Below are positions 1-8,416 of a DNA stretch of 64,000 bases, piece after piece (within the stretch, counting starts at the first letter, position 1; each line of letters begins with the position of its first letter). Source of the stretch: Flavihumibacter rivuli (GTDB lineage Bacteria > Bacteroidota > Bacteroidia > Chitinophagales > Chitinophagaceae); NCBI RefSeq assembly GCF_018595685.2, contig NZ_CP092334.1, forward strand, positions 276,001 to 340,000, read 5' to 3'. Both the position numbers and the translations under genes were made by a program. The notes beneath the pieces were generated by a model, which had not been told where the DNA came from, ran no database searches, and saw nothing but the letters and a program-made list of their open reading frames with translations.

Positions 1-1
1 C

Positions 2-796
2 ATGGCTAAAGTTATTCTGATCACCGGGGTATCTTCCGGTTTAGGGGAGGCCCTGGCAAATTATTTTTCAGCAAAGGGACATACCGTTTATGGCGCGTCA
101 CGCAGGCCGGTATCGGGACAGCATTTCCGGCACCTGGTGATGGATGTGGGCAGGCAGGAGTCGGTACAGCAGGGTGTGGCCAAGGTGCTGCAGGAAGAAG
201 GAAGGATCGACGTGCTGATCAATAATGCGGGACTGGGCATTGCCGGTCCGCTCGAGTACCTTACGGAAGGGGATATACGCGCAGTGCTGGATACCAATAT
301 CATTGGGGTGATGAATACCTGCCAGGCCGTACTGCCCGCCATGCGGCAGCAGGGTAGTGGCCTTATCATCAATATCAGTTCCATTGGCGCGGAGATCGGC
401 CTGCCTTTCAGGGGCCTCTACAGTGCTTCCAAGGCAGCTGTTGACCGGCTTACCGAATCCATCAGGATGGAGATGGCAGCCTATGGCGTGAAGGCCTGTG
501 TGGTGCAGCCGGGTGATATCCGTACGGCCATCAACCAGCACCGTCTCGCCACGGGTGTTGATGCCGGTAGCGTTTACCATAAGTCCTTTGCCCGTACCAA
601 TGAGCTGATCAACGAAGGCGTGAGCAAGGGCATGGATCCTGTGGAAGTCTGCCGCCTGGTGGATAAGGTGCTGCAAACCCCTTCCCCGAAAGCGATCTAC
701 CGCATCGGCAAGCCCCTGGAAAAACTATCGGTTACGCTTAAACGCATATTGCCTTCCGCTGTTTTTGAGAAAATGGTGAGGAAGCACTATGAGTGA
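2..796 (+). CDS. SDR family oxidoreductase
   Basis: Classical short-chain dehydrogenase/reductase of 264 aa, the normal family length. It shows the Rossmann cofactor motif TGVSSGLG (residues 8-15), the NNAG structural motif (74-77), the catalytic Ser in INISSIG (about 126) and the YSASK active-site pair (Tyr140, Lys144). It should catalyse NAD(P)-dependent oxidation or reduction of an alcohol/carbonyl; the substrate cannot be told from sequence. The ATG sits at the second base of the window and the protein starts with a typical MAKVILITG, so the gene appears complete, but its promoter lies outside. It converges on the dinB gene with an 18-bp gap. Confidence 0.93.
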   Translation: MAKVILITGVSSGLGEALANYFSAKGHTVYGASRRPVSGQHFRHLVMDVGRQESVQQGVAKVLQEEGRIDVLINNAGLGIAGPLEYLTEGDIRAVLDTNIIGVMNTCQAVLPAMRQQGSGLIINISSIGAEIGLPFRGLYSASKAAVDRLTESIRMEMAAYGVKACVVQPGDIRTAINQHRLATGVDAGSVYHKSFARTNELINEGVSKGMDPVEVCRLVDKVLQTPSPKAIYRIGKPLEKLSVTLKRILPSAVFEKMVRKHYE

Positions 797-814
797 GAAC
801 ATGTATCCCATCCA

Positions 815-1978
815 TCACATCCCCGCCCTCCCTCCCCTTGCCCTGATCACGGAGCTTTCGCCGAAGCGGTGCTTTACGCTGTCGATGGCCTGGTAGAGGC
901 GTACCATTTCCTGCGTGCTGTCGAAGAGGTTGAGCTGGTAATTGCCCGGGATCAGCTGCGTGAAGCGGATGCCCAGCAAGCGTACCAGCATGCGCCTGTC
1001 GTAGAGCTTGAAGAACAGTTCCTTCGCGGTTTGCAGCAGGATATGGTCCGCAGCGGTATAGGGGATGCTGCATTGCCTGGTCACCGTATCAAAATTGGCA
1101 TAGCGCAACTTCACGGTCACGCAGCCTGTCAGCTTGTTCTGCTCCCTCAACTGGAAACCGATGCTTTCGGTCATGCGCACCAGTTCGCCATGCAGGAAGT
1201 TCACGTCAATGGTGTCCGTAGGGAAGGTCTGTTCGGTGGAAATGGACTTCTGTTCACGGTAAGGCACAACCGGTGATTCATCAATGCCCTGTGAACGTTT
1301 CCATAATTCAATGCCGTTCTTGCCCAGCAGGTTGTGCAGCATCTGCATCGGGATCTCGCTGAGGGTGCGGACGGTCTCCACGCCCATCTGGATCAGGAGG
1401 TGCGCGGTCTCTTTGCCAATGCCGGGTATCTTGTTGATCGCAAGCGGGGCGAGGAAGGAACGTTCTTCGCCAAAGGGGATCACCAGCTGGCCATTGGGTT
1501 TCACTTCATTGGTACCCACCTTGCTCACCAGTTTATTGCTGGCCAGCGCATAGGAAATGGGCAGGCCGCTTTCCTTCATGATCTTCTGCTTCAGCTCCGC
1601 CGTGAACTTGCTGCAGCCGAAGAATTTATCCATGCCGCTGAGGTCGATATAGAATTCATCGATGGATGATTTCTCGAACAGTGGCACGCTGTCGGCAATG
1701 ATCTCGGTCACCAGCTTTGAGTATTTGCTGTAGCTCTCCATATCGCCGCTGATGATGAGGGCATGCGGACAAAGCCGCCGCGCCAGTTTCATGGGCATGG
1801 CGCTGTGGATGCCGAACTTGCGTGCTTCGTAGCTGCAGGCCGCCACCACGCCGCGGTCGCCGGAGCCGCCGACGATCAGGGGCTTGCCTTTCAGTGCCGT
1901 ATTCTTCAGGCATTCCACCGATACAAAGAATGCATCGAGGTCCAGATGGGTGATATGTCGTTCTGCCTTGGCTGTCAT
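815..1978 (-). CDS. dinB: DNA polymerase IV (Y-family translesion polymerase)
   Basis: Y-family polymerase of 387 aa. Palm-domain metal ligands are visible: Asp13 in HLDLDAFF and Asp107-Glu108 in SSIDEFYID. A helix-hairpin-helix region (IPGIGKETAHLL) precedes the C-terminal little-finger domain. The enzyme copies past DNA lesions with low fidelity. The start is placed at ATG 1978, directly before MTAKAERH; an upstream extension of the frame runs into the preceding polymerase gene and looks unlike the family. The start lies one base from the stop of the dnaE-like gene, so the two are almost certainly one transcript and translationally coupled. Joint control by the dyad upstream of dnaE is inferred. 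Confidence 0.95.
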   Translation of the reverse strand: MTAKAERHITHLDLDAFFVSVECLKNTALKGKPLIVGGSGDRGVVAACSYEARKFGIHSAMPMKLARRLCPHALIISGDMESYSKYSKLVTEIIADSVPLFEKSSIDEFYIDLSGMDKFFGCSKFTAELKQKIMKESGLPISYALASNKLVSKVGTNEVKPNGQLVIPFGEERSFLAPLAINKIPGIGKETAHLLIQMGVETVRTLSEIPMQMLHNLLGKNGIELWKRSQGIDESPVVPYREQKSISTEQTFPTDTIDVNFLHGELVRMTESIGFQLREQNKLTGCVTVKLRYANFDTVTRQCSIPYTAADHILLQTAKELFFKLYDRRMLVRLLGIRFTQLIPGNYQLNLFDSTQEMVRLYQAIDSVKHRFGESSVIRARGGRAGM

Positions 1979-1979
1979 C

Positions 1980-4964
1980 TTATTCCTTGTTTCTTCTTGG
2001 TTTGTAACCGGGTTTCTCCAACTGCTCCACTTCCAGGTTGTATACCCCGAATTCCTCCACCACCTTCCCCGTGAGCCGGTAGAAGCCTGTGCCTGACAAA
2101 GGGTAACGGGCAAGGCTATCCGGGAAATGCACCGTATCGATCCAGTTGAGTTCATGGTCGATGAAGGTGCCGAAGCACATGGTCTCGCCCTTTACCGTTC
2201 GTACCGGTTTATAGGTGACCAGGTAGCCCAGCATGGTGATGCGTTCATGCTTGTACCGGCTCATATCCTTTGCCGCTACATATTGCGCCGGGTCATCATC
2301 CACCAGGGGGAAGGGCGAGTAAAGGGTAAAGCCCATCAGTTCCACCTGGTCATAGAGGTCATCCATCTCATGTACGGGAAGGTCGGGAAGGGTGAACTCC
2401 ATTGCCGGTTCCTGGAAGAGCTTGTTGCCAACCGCTGTGGTTGCGTGTTGCCTCGATTGCAGGAAGTTGGCTTCCCAGAGCAATTGCTTCTTGCTGCGGC
2501 CGGTGAAACGCAAGGCGTTGATGCGGATGAGCAGGTTCAATGTTTCCCGACCCACCTGCGTGCGTTCAATGAAATCCTGCAGGTGCAGGAAAGGGCCATT
2601 CCTTTTCCTTTCTTCCAGCAGCTGCAGGATCATCTCTTCTTCCAGCGACTTCACATGGATGAAACCCACGTACACCTCATTGCCTTTGATATTGGTAAGC
2701 CAGTCGCTGTTGTTGACACAGGGCAGGTGGATGGCCGCGCCTGTCTTGTGCAGTTCGTAGAAGTAAAGTTCACGGCTGTAGAAGCCGCCGAAATTGTTGA
2801 TCACCGCCACCATGAACTCCTTCGGGTAATAGGTCTTCAGGAAAAGGCTCTGGTAGCTTTCCACGGCAAAGGATGCGGAGTGGGCCTTCGAAAAACTATA
2901 GCCGCTGAAACTTTCGATCTGCCGCCATACTTCCTTCGTGATCTCATCGGGATAGCCTTTCTCACTGCAGTTGGTGAAGAACTTGTCGCGGATGCGCAGC
3001 ATCTCCTTGTTGCCGCGGTACTTGCCACTCATGGCCCGGCGCAGGATATCCGCTTCACCCATGTCGAGACCCGCAAAATGGTGGGCCACCTTGATCACGT
3101 CTTCCTGGTACACCATTACGCCATAGGTCTCCTGCAGCAGTTCCTTCATCACGGGGTGGATATAGTCGAATGAGTCGGGATGATGGTAACGCTGGATATA
3201 GGCTTTCATCATGCCGCTGCTGGATACGCCGGGCCGGATGATGGAACTCGCCGCCACCAGCGTGATGTAGTCATCGCATTCCAGCTTGCGCAGGAGCTGG
3301 CGCATGGCCGGGCTTTCGATATAGAAGCAGCCGATGGTGTTCACTGTCCTGATCTGCTCCCGCACTTTCGCATCTTTCTTGAACTGCTCGATGTCGTGGA
3401 TGTTCACACTGACCTGCTGGTTCTCACGGACAAGCCTAAGCGATTCCTTGATATGGCCCAGCCCGCGCTGGCTGAGGATATCCAGTTTGTACAGTCCCAC
3501 CTGTTCGGCAACGAACATGTCGATCTGCGTGGTGGGAAAACCCTTGGGCGGCATGTGCACGGCTGTATAGGTGGTGATGGGCGCTTCGCTGATGAGCATG
3601 CCTCCCGGGTGGATGCTGAGGTGGTTGGGGAAATTCATCAGCAGGCGGCCGTATTGCAGCACCAGGTCCTGGATATGGTCTTCCCCTTTCTTTGCCCCGA
3701 AGGCCGTGCTGCGCGAGTAGTAGCCTTTCACCGACAGTTGGTCGATCTCGGCCTTGGGCAGCCCGAATACCTTTCCCAGTTCGCGCACCAGGGCATTGTA
3801 CTGGAAAGTGGTGACCATGCCGAGCAGGGCCACCTGCCTGCGGCCATAGCGCTTGAAGACATAGTCGATCACATCGTCGCGGTCCAGCCAGGAGAAGTCG
3901 ATGTCGAAATCGGGCGGCGAGGTCCGGTAGGGATTGAGGAAGCGTTCGAAGTAAAGGTCGAGTTCAATGGGGTCCACATCGGTGATCTGCAGGCAATAGG
4001 CCACGATGGAATTGGCGCCGCTGCCCCTTCCTACATAATAATAGCCGCGGCTTTGCGCATAGCGGATGATGTCCCAGGTGATCAGGAAATAGGCGTTGAA
4101 GCCCAGCTGGTCGATGATGGCCAGTTCCTTGTTCACCCGCTCGCGCGCTGTTTTGTTGCGCTTGCCATAGCGCGCGATACAGCCATCATGCGCCAGCTTG
4201 GCCAGCAGGATGCGGTCGTCTTCAGCAGTGGCACTAAAGACCTTCTTGTTCTTGTCGCTGTGGAAGTCGAGCGCCAGCTGGCAGCGGTCGATCAGCTGGT
4301 AGGTATTGGTGATGATGAAAGGGTAGCGGGTGAAGGCCTCCAGGATCTTCGCGGGCGACAGGAAGGTTTCGTTGGCGGCAGCCTGGGTGGCGGGATCGAG
4401 CTTCGACAGCAGGGTGTTCTGGTCGATGGCCCGCAACAGGCGGTGTGCGTTGAAATGGCGCTTGTCGCGGAAGGTGACGGGTTGCTGGACCACCAGCTTG
4501 TGCTGGTAAGTGCTTACCGGGAAGCTAAATAATTTAGCAATATGGGCCGGCTGGACCCCGATGTATTCGTTAGGCCGCAAGGCAGCAGGGGGCAGCTTGT
4601 CCATGGGGTAAATGACGAAGACCCCGGAATCGGCCTCCGTCAGGTAATGGTCCTGCAGGTGCGCGGGGAAGGGAAGGCCCGCCTGCAGGTGGTGGGAGAG
4701 GAAGGTGTTGATGCGGCTGAAGCCCTCGAGGTGGACCGCCAGCAGGAGGTAGCAGCATTGGTTGTCGTTCCTGATCTCCGCTCCCAGTATGGGTTTGATG
4801 GATCTTTCCGTGCAATATTTATAGAAGTCCCAGGCATCGGTGGTCGCATTGATATTGGTGAGGGCCATGGCCGTAACACCCAGTTCGGCCCCTTCGTTCA
4901 CCAGCTCTTCGGTGCCGAAAGTGCCGTAACGCAGACTGAAATAGGTTTTACAATTGAGGTACAT
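1980..4964 (-). CDS. DnaE2-like (error-prone) DNA polymerase III alpha subunit
   Basis: C-family polymerase of 994 aa, shorter than replicative DnaE (about 1160 aa) and in the size range of error-prone DnaE2 forms. The order is an N-terminal PHP-like domain (1-200), the palm with PDFDIDF catalytic aspartates (about residue 355), finger and tandem HhH regions (HLQDFIERT) and a C-terminal OB fold. The PHP domain lacks the usual HVHS metal-binding start: it begins NCKTYFSLRYGTF, so PHP nuclease activity is probably lost. It is followed without a gap by dinB. This polymerase plus Y-family partner arrangement is typical of a damage-inducible mutagenesis cassette; no lexA or imuA gene is adjacent. 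A role in translesion synthesis is inferred from that context. Confidence 0.9.
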   Translation of the reverse strand: MYLNCKTYFSLRYGTFGTEELVNEGAELGVTAMALTNINATTDAWDFYKYCTERSIKPILGAEIRNDNQCCYLLLAVHLEGFSRINTFLSHHLQAGLPFPAHLQDHYLTEADSGVFVIYPMDKLPPAALRPNEYIGVQPAHIAKLFSFPVSTYQHKLVVQQPVTFRDKRHFNAHRLLRAIDQNTLLSKLDPATQAAANETFLSPAKILEAFTRYPFIITNTYQLIDRCQLALDFHSDKNKKVFSATAEDDRILLAKLAHDGCIARYGKRNKTARERVNKELAIIDQLGFNAYFLITWDIIRYAQSRGYYYVGRGSGANSIVAYCLQITDVDPIELDLYFERFLNPYRTSPPDFDIDFSWLDRDDVIDYVFKRYGRRQVALLGMVTTFQYNALVRELGKVFGLPKAEIDQLSVKGYYSRSTAFGAKKGEDHIQDLVLQYGRLLMNFPNHLSIHPGGMLISEAPITTYTAVHMPPKGFPTTQIDMFVAEQVGLYKLDILSQRGLGHIKESLRLVRENQQVSVNIHDIEQFKKDAKVREQIRTVNTIGCFYIESPAMRQLLRKLECDDYITLVAASSIIRPGVSSSGMMKAYIQRYHHPDSFDYIHPVMKELLQETYGVMVYQEDVIKVAHHFAGLDMGEADILRRAMSGKYRGNKEMLRIRDKFFTNCSEKGYPDEITKEVWRQIESFSGYSFSKAHSASFAVESYQSLFLKTYYPKEFMVAVINNFGGFYSRELYFYELHKTGAAIHLPCVNNSDWLTNIKGNEVYVGFIHVKSLEEEMILQLLEERKRNGPFLHLQDFIERTQVGRETLNLLIRINALRFTGRSKKQLLWEANFLQSRQHATTAVGNKLFQEPAMEFTLPDLPVHEMDDLYDQVELMGFTLYSPFPLVDDDPAQYVAAKDMSRYKHERITMLGYLVTYKPVRTVKGETMCFGTFIDHELNWIDTVHFPDSLARYPLSGTGFYRLTGKVVEEFGVYNLEVEQLEKPGYKPRRNKE

Positions 4965-4983
4965 GGCGAGTTGATTGGGGGAG

Positions 4984-5009
4984 TAAAAATACTAAAAAAT
5001 TTAGTATTT
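4984..5009 (-). promoter_or_regulatory. Perfect dyad operator overlapping the dnaE-dinB promoter
   Basis: A perfect inverted repeat with 10-bp arms, AAATACTAAA and TTTAGTATTT, and a 3-bp AAA spacer spans 4987-5009. It lies 22 bp upstream of the dnaE-like start. Read on the minus strand, a TATTTTTA -7-like box (4991 to 4984) overlaps the proximal arm, so a bound protein would block transcription. Position and gene content suggest the site of a LexA-like or S24-type damage repressor encoded elsewhere; that assignment is inferred. Confidence 0.6.
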
Positions 5010-5120
5010 CGTGATTATTTTGGATACCAGCAGGATGGCCATTCCTGCCTGTTAATATTGTTGAGCAGGATCAATTATGGGTAAAATGCCGGCAGGCATC
5101 CTCAAAAAATTAACGGTGCA

Positions 5121-5150
5121 ATACGTAGTAAATTTAAATAAACATACGTA
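5121..5150. promoter_or_regulatory. Paired ATACGTA sites upstream of vapBC
   Basis: Two copies of the near-palindrome ATACGTA occur at 5121-5127 and 5144-5150, 23 bp apart, within an AT-rich stretch ending 11 bp before the antitoxin start. Paired short palindromes just upstream of a toxin-antitoxin operon are the usual binding site of the autoregulating antitoxin. The function is inferred from position. Confidence 0.4.
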
Positions 5151-5160
5151 TATTAAACTC

Positions 5161-5409
5161 ATGGACACAAAGCTGACACTTTCGATCGATAAGGATGTAG
5201 TTGAAGAGGCTAAGAAATATGCCCGCAAGAGAAACACGTCATTGTCGCATCTTATTGAAAACTATTTGGTGAGTGTGACCTCAAAGGGTAAGGATCAGGA
5301 AAATGAAATCACGCCATTGGTAAAGAGCCTTTCGGGCGTATTGAAGATGGGTGGTAAGGAAGATCATAGAAAGCAGTATGGGGATTACCTGGCCAATAAG
5401 TACAAATAG
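5161..5409 (+). CDS. DUF6364-type antitoxin (VapB-like)
   Basis: A small 82-aa protein starting MDTKLTLSIDKDVVEEAKKYA, the form of DUF6364/ribbon-helix-helix-like antitoxins: a short basic beta strand followed by two helices (residues 12-40), then a flexible acidic/basic tail that would bind the toxin. ATG 5161 is chosen over an in-frame start at 5077 because the extension is not family-like and covers the probable operator. The stop is followed by one base and then the PIN toxin start, so the two are co-translated. Confidence 0.82.
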   Translation: MDTKLTLSIDKDVVEEAKKYARKRNTSLSHLIENYLVSVTSKGKDQENEITPLVKSLSGVLKMGGKEDHRKQYGDYLANKYK

Positions 5410-5410
5410 C

Positions 5411-5821
5411 ATGGAGAAGGTATTTATTGACACTGGCATAGCCCTTGATCTCCTGGCACAACGTGAACCTCATTATTCATTTGCGGCATCCCTGTTTAGT
5501 CTTGCAGATAAAGGGAAAATAGCCATTTATATCTCCTTGCTTTCATTCAGCAATCTGAACTATTTATTGTCGCGGCAATACAGTCCATCGGAGAGCAGGA
5601 GGATTTTATCCCGGTTCAAGGTATTGGTAAAAGTGCTTGCTGTTGATGATAAGATCATTGAATTGGCCTTAAGCTCTGCGTTCCGGGATTTTGAGGATGC
5701 TATTCAATATTTCACGGCCATTGAGAATGGTATCAAAAACCTGCTAACCCGTAATGTAAAGGATTATAAAGCGGCAAAAATAGCCGTACATACAGCCGAG
5801 TCTTATTTGAAAAGCATGTAA
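5411..5821 (+). CDS. PIN-domain ribonuclease toxin (VapC-like)
   Basis: PIN-domain protein of 136 aa. Acidic metal-site residues are visible in FIDTGIALDLLA near the N-terminus, in RDFEDAIQ and in the final TRNVKDYK. VapC-type toxins are Mg-dependent RNases held inactive by the antitoxin encoded just upstream. The start at 5411 is fixed by homology of MEKVFIDTG to PIN N-termini and by the one-base gap to the antitoxin stop. The usual mid-protein Glu is not obvious (ISLLSFSNLNYLL), as in some Bacteroidota PIN subfamilies. The RNA target is unknown. Confidence 0.83.
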   Translation: MEKVFIDTGIALDLLAQREPHYSFAASLFSLADKGKIAIYISLLSFSNLNYLLSRQYSPSESRRILSRFKVLVKVLAVDDKIIELALSSAFRDFEDAIQYFTAIENGIKNLLTRNVKDYKAAKIAVHTAESYLKSM

Positions 5822-5825
5822 AGAA

Positions 5826-5851
5826 GCACACTGCCCAACCGGACAGTGTGC
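5826..5851 (+). terminator. Hairpin after vapC
   Basis: GCACACTG (5826-5833) pairs with CAGTGTGC (5844-5851), with two further CC/GG pairs inside. It starts five bases after the vapC stop. The following T-tract is weak (TGCAATCTTT), so termination efficiency is uncertain. Confidence 0.5.
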
Positions 5852-5908
5852 TGCAATCTTTGAGCACCCTAACTATACCAGGCAATTCCCCGTCATCATT
5901 TCCCCTGC

Positions 5909-6526
5909 TTAGCGCTTCATCAGCTTGAAACCGATCTCGCGGCCCTGACCCTGGAACATGGCCAGGTTGATCCAGAAGAAAGCAAACTGCTCCATCAGCT
6001 GGAACTTGTCGTTGCCACCCACATTGTAGCAGGCGCCGAAACCGGCATCCAGGGCCAGTTGTGTGGCTGCGGCCTTTCCCTTTTCAGAGTCCCCCGCTAC
6101 AAAGGCATCGATCCGTTCGTTGCCGTAGCGCGTGTCGATCATATTGTTGAAGCCGGTGGTGTTGAAGCATTTCACCACATCGCGACTGGCGGTATGGGCC
6201 AGGATGGCATCGGTGGTGGTGACAAACCCTTCGGGTCCCCTGCCCATTACGATGTTCATGGCATCGATGATGACCTTACCTGAGGTGTCGCCCAGGGAGC
6301 GGGCCACTTCAATGGCCGCAGTGGCCGGTGTGGCCAGCAGCACTACTTCTGCGGCTGTCACAGCTTCCGCGATGGGGTGCACGGTGGTATGGGGATTGCT
6401 GAGCAGGTCCTTGCCCTTGAAGTTGGCAATGTCGTTCACACCGAGAAAAATGCGATGGCCAGCCTGGGCCCATTTGGTTGCTAAGGCACCGCCTACATTA
6501 CCGGTGCCGATGATGGCAATGTTCAT
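5909..6526 (-). CDS. NADPH-dependent F420-reductase-family oxidoreductase
   Basis: A 205-aa protein made almost entirely of an N-terminal Rossmann domain: MNIAIIGTGNVGGALA carries GxGxxG (Gly7, Gly9, Gly12), followed by a conserved KCFNTTGFNNM region near residue 125 and an FAGDS-like segment (FVAGDSEKGK). This is the NADP oxidoreductase, coenzyme F420-dependent family (PF03807 type). Most Bacteroidota lack F420, so in this host the partner is probably another small molecule; family membership alone does not show use of F420. It stands alone, with no operon partner. Confidence 0.85.
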   Translation of the reverse strand: MNIAIIGTGNVGGALATKWAQAGHRIFLGVNDIANFKGKDLLSNPHTTVHPIAEAVTAAEVVLLATPATAAIEVARSLGDTSGKVIIDAMNIVMGRGPEGFVTTTDAILAHTASRDVVKCFNTTGFNNMIDTRYGNERIDAFVAGDSEKGKAAATQLALDAGFGACYNVGGNDKFQLMEQFAFFWINLAMFQGQGREIGFKLMKR

Positions 6527-6642
6527 GATTGTTCCTGTTTTTTATCGTGAATGATCTTTTCCGGGATAAAATAAATAGCGATCGAGCCTTCATGGAAGGC
6601 TTTGATGCAGATGGTTGGTATCAGGTTGATCTGTGGCATGGA

Positions 6643-7584
6643 TCAGAATAGGTAGCCTTTTTCGGGTTCGGTTTTCGCGGGTAATGCTTCCCCCAGCATT
6701 TCTTTCAGGTCGCGCTCAATGGTATTGCAGAGCGCGGTAAGCGGGATATCGGTCACCTTGTTCTCAAAGGGATCCTCATTGGCGGCTCCCGTTCTTTCCA
6801 TGATCACGAATACGCCGGCAATGATGAGGCTGAGTGGAATGATGAGCCAGCTAAGGTCGGTATTGTTCTGCACAAAAAAGCCCAGCAGGCTGAAGGGCAG
6901 CAGGAGAGCGAATACATATACGAATACCCTGGTGAAGAAGTCGTATTGCCTCGGCAGGGGCGTGTTCTTGATGCGTTCGCAACTGCACTGGAAATTGGAG
7001 AAGCCTCCCAGTGTGGGTTCCATGCTGATATTGTCGAATGGGCCCAGCAGTTCCAGGCGCATCCCTTCCTTGATGCGGTTGCCCTGCACCAGCAGCAGGT
7101 GGTTGGGCTTGTTCTGTTTGGTCAATAGCTCCTGGTATTCTTCTTCCGGCAATAAAGCCTTCAGTTCTTCCCATGCATCCTGTTGGCGCAGGTGCAACCT
7201 CAGGGCATGGGCAAATGCTGCCTGGCGGTAGAGCAGTTCCTGTTGGAAGCCGCGGACTGTTGCTTCACTGGCCTTGCCTGTGGCGATGGCATTGGCGGTG
7301 TTGGAGATGACCTGCCTTGCCAGGATGCGGCTGTTGTTGATGATGCTGCCCCAGATGGTTCTGGCTTCCCACCAACGGCTATAGGCCGAGTTGTTGCGGA
7401 AGGCAATGAAGATGGCCAGTGCTGAACCCATTACGCCTGCTGGGGTGAAATTGAGGGCCATGGTCTTGCTGCCGGTCCATTGGTAAAGGGCCCAGACGGC
7501 TATTGACCAGAACAGGATAAAGCTCATGGGCTGCCGGGTGTATTGCCAGACCCTGATGGGACTGAAATTTCGTTTAATGATCAT
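6643..7584 (-). CDS. Bestrophin-family (UPF0187) anion channel
   Basis: Membrane protein of 313 aa matching the bacterial bestrophin family: hydrophobic helices near residues 18-36 and 45-65, the family-typical FRNNSAYSRWWEAR segment (about 63-75), a long cytoplasmic helical region, and two more hydrophobic helices near 220-265 before DPFENKVTDIPL, which resembles the conserved bestrophin region after the last transmembrane helix. Bacterial members form pentameric ion channels. The start lies 2 bp after the stop of the DUF481 gene, so they are co-transcribed with DUF481 first. Confidence 0.9.
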   Translation of the reverse strand: MIIKRNFSPIRVWQYTRQPMSFILFWSIAVWALYQWTGSKTMALNFTPAGVMGSALAIFIAFRNNSAYSRWWEARTIWGSIINNSRILARQVISNTANAIATGKASEATVRGFQQELLYRQAAFAHALRLHLRQQDAWEELKALLPEEEYQELLTKQNKPNHLLLVQGNRIKEGMRLELLGPFDNISMEPTLGGFSNFQCSCERIKNTPLPRQYDFFTRVFVYVFALLLPFSLLGFFVQNNTDLSWLIIPLSLIIAGVFVIMERTGAANEDPFENKVTDIPLTALCNTIERDLKEMLGEALPAKTEPEKGYLF

Positions 7585-7586
7585 CG

Positions 7587-8351
7587 TTATTTAAAGTTTG
7601 CGACGGCGATCCCGAAGAGCAGGAAGCCATCCCTTTTCTTGATCCCCTCCAATACTATGCTCTCGTAGTTGTAGTTATAACCCACCCTGAAGGAGGTCAT
7701 GCTGGTAAGGGGAAGTTCCAGGGCAAATTCGCCATGCAGGCGATAATTTTGGCGGTCCTCGAAGGACTGCTGTCCCCAGCATTCATACCTGAACTTGAGT
7801 TTGTTGTTCAGTAACCGGTGCTGGCCATATACCCTTATCGTTCCCCTGAAGGTTTCAATGAAGGGGTCATTGTCGTAGCGGCTGTTCCCGAAATTGTTCC
7901 GACTGTATTCGGCGCTCTCATAGGTGAGGGTGAAGGATAGCTTGAGCTGGTTGTCCTGCTTCGATAATGCCGCCCAGCTGATGCCCGGGCCGTATTGGTA
8001 ACGCAGGGCGATCTCCCTTCTTTTATTGGTTTCTACCCAGGCCATGAGGTAGGGATAGAAGCGTTGGCGGGGATGGAGGTAGAAGAAGTTCCTGGAGAAG
8101 AGGTCGTTCTCGGTAAGGTTCTTAGCGATGGTGCCGTATTGGTAGGTGTTGGCCGTTCGGAAGGCCCATTGCTCGTGAACGGTATAGAGGTCGGCCGTGC
8201 CGATGAGCAATAACCTTTCCACATTCCCCGTGATCCAGGAGCCATTGGCCGTTAAGCGGTAACCGAATGGCAGGGTGTCCGTCTCGGTGAGCTGTGCTGC
8301 AGACACCAGGGGAAGGAACAGGATCAGTATGAATAAAATGCGTTTAGTCAT
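7587..8351 (-). CDS. DUF481-type outer-membrane protein
   Basis: A 254-aa protein with a signal peptide (MTKRILFILILFLPLVSAAQ) followed by alternating aromatic/polar strands of an outer-membrane beta barrel (FRTANTYQYG, RYQYGPGISW, FKLRYECWG-like segments, ending in a hydrophobic terminal strand with C-terminal FK). This pattern suits DUF481-like proteins. ATG 8351 gives a normal signal peptide; the in-frame upstream start adds a non-signal stretch. It precedes the bestrophin gene by 2 bp, hinting at an ion-related envelope role, but the function is unknown. Confidence 0.7.
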   Translation of the reverse strand: MTKRILFILILFLPLVSAAQLTETDTLPFGYRLTANGSWITGNVERLLLIGTADLYTVHEQWAFRTANTYQYGTIAKNLTENDLFSRNFFYLHPRQRFYPYLMAWVETNKRREIALRYQYGPGISWAALSKQDNQLKLSFTLTYESAEYSRNNFGNSRYDNDPFIETFRGTIRVYGQHRLLNNKLKFRYECWGQQSFEDRQNYRLHGEFALELPLTSMTSFRVGYNYNYESIVLEGIKKRDGFLLFGIAVANFK

Positions 8352-8416
8352 TACTGTTAGTAATGTTGGGAAGGGAAGGCAGCGGAACACCGGCTAATGT
8401 GTTCCGCTGTCCTGTA

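Noticed and set aside
5077..5160. N-terminal extension of the antitoxin
   Set aside because: It covers the paired ATACGTA sites and is unlike DUF6364 proteins; ATG 5161 fits better.
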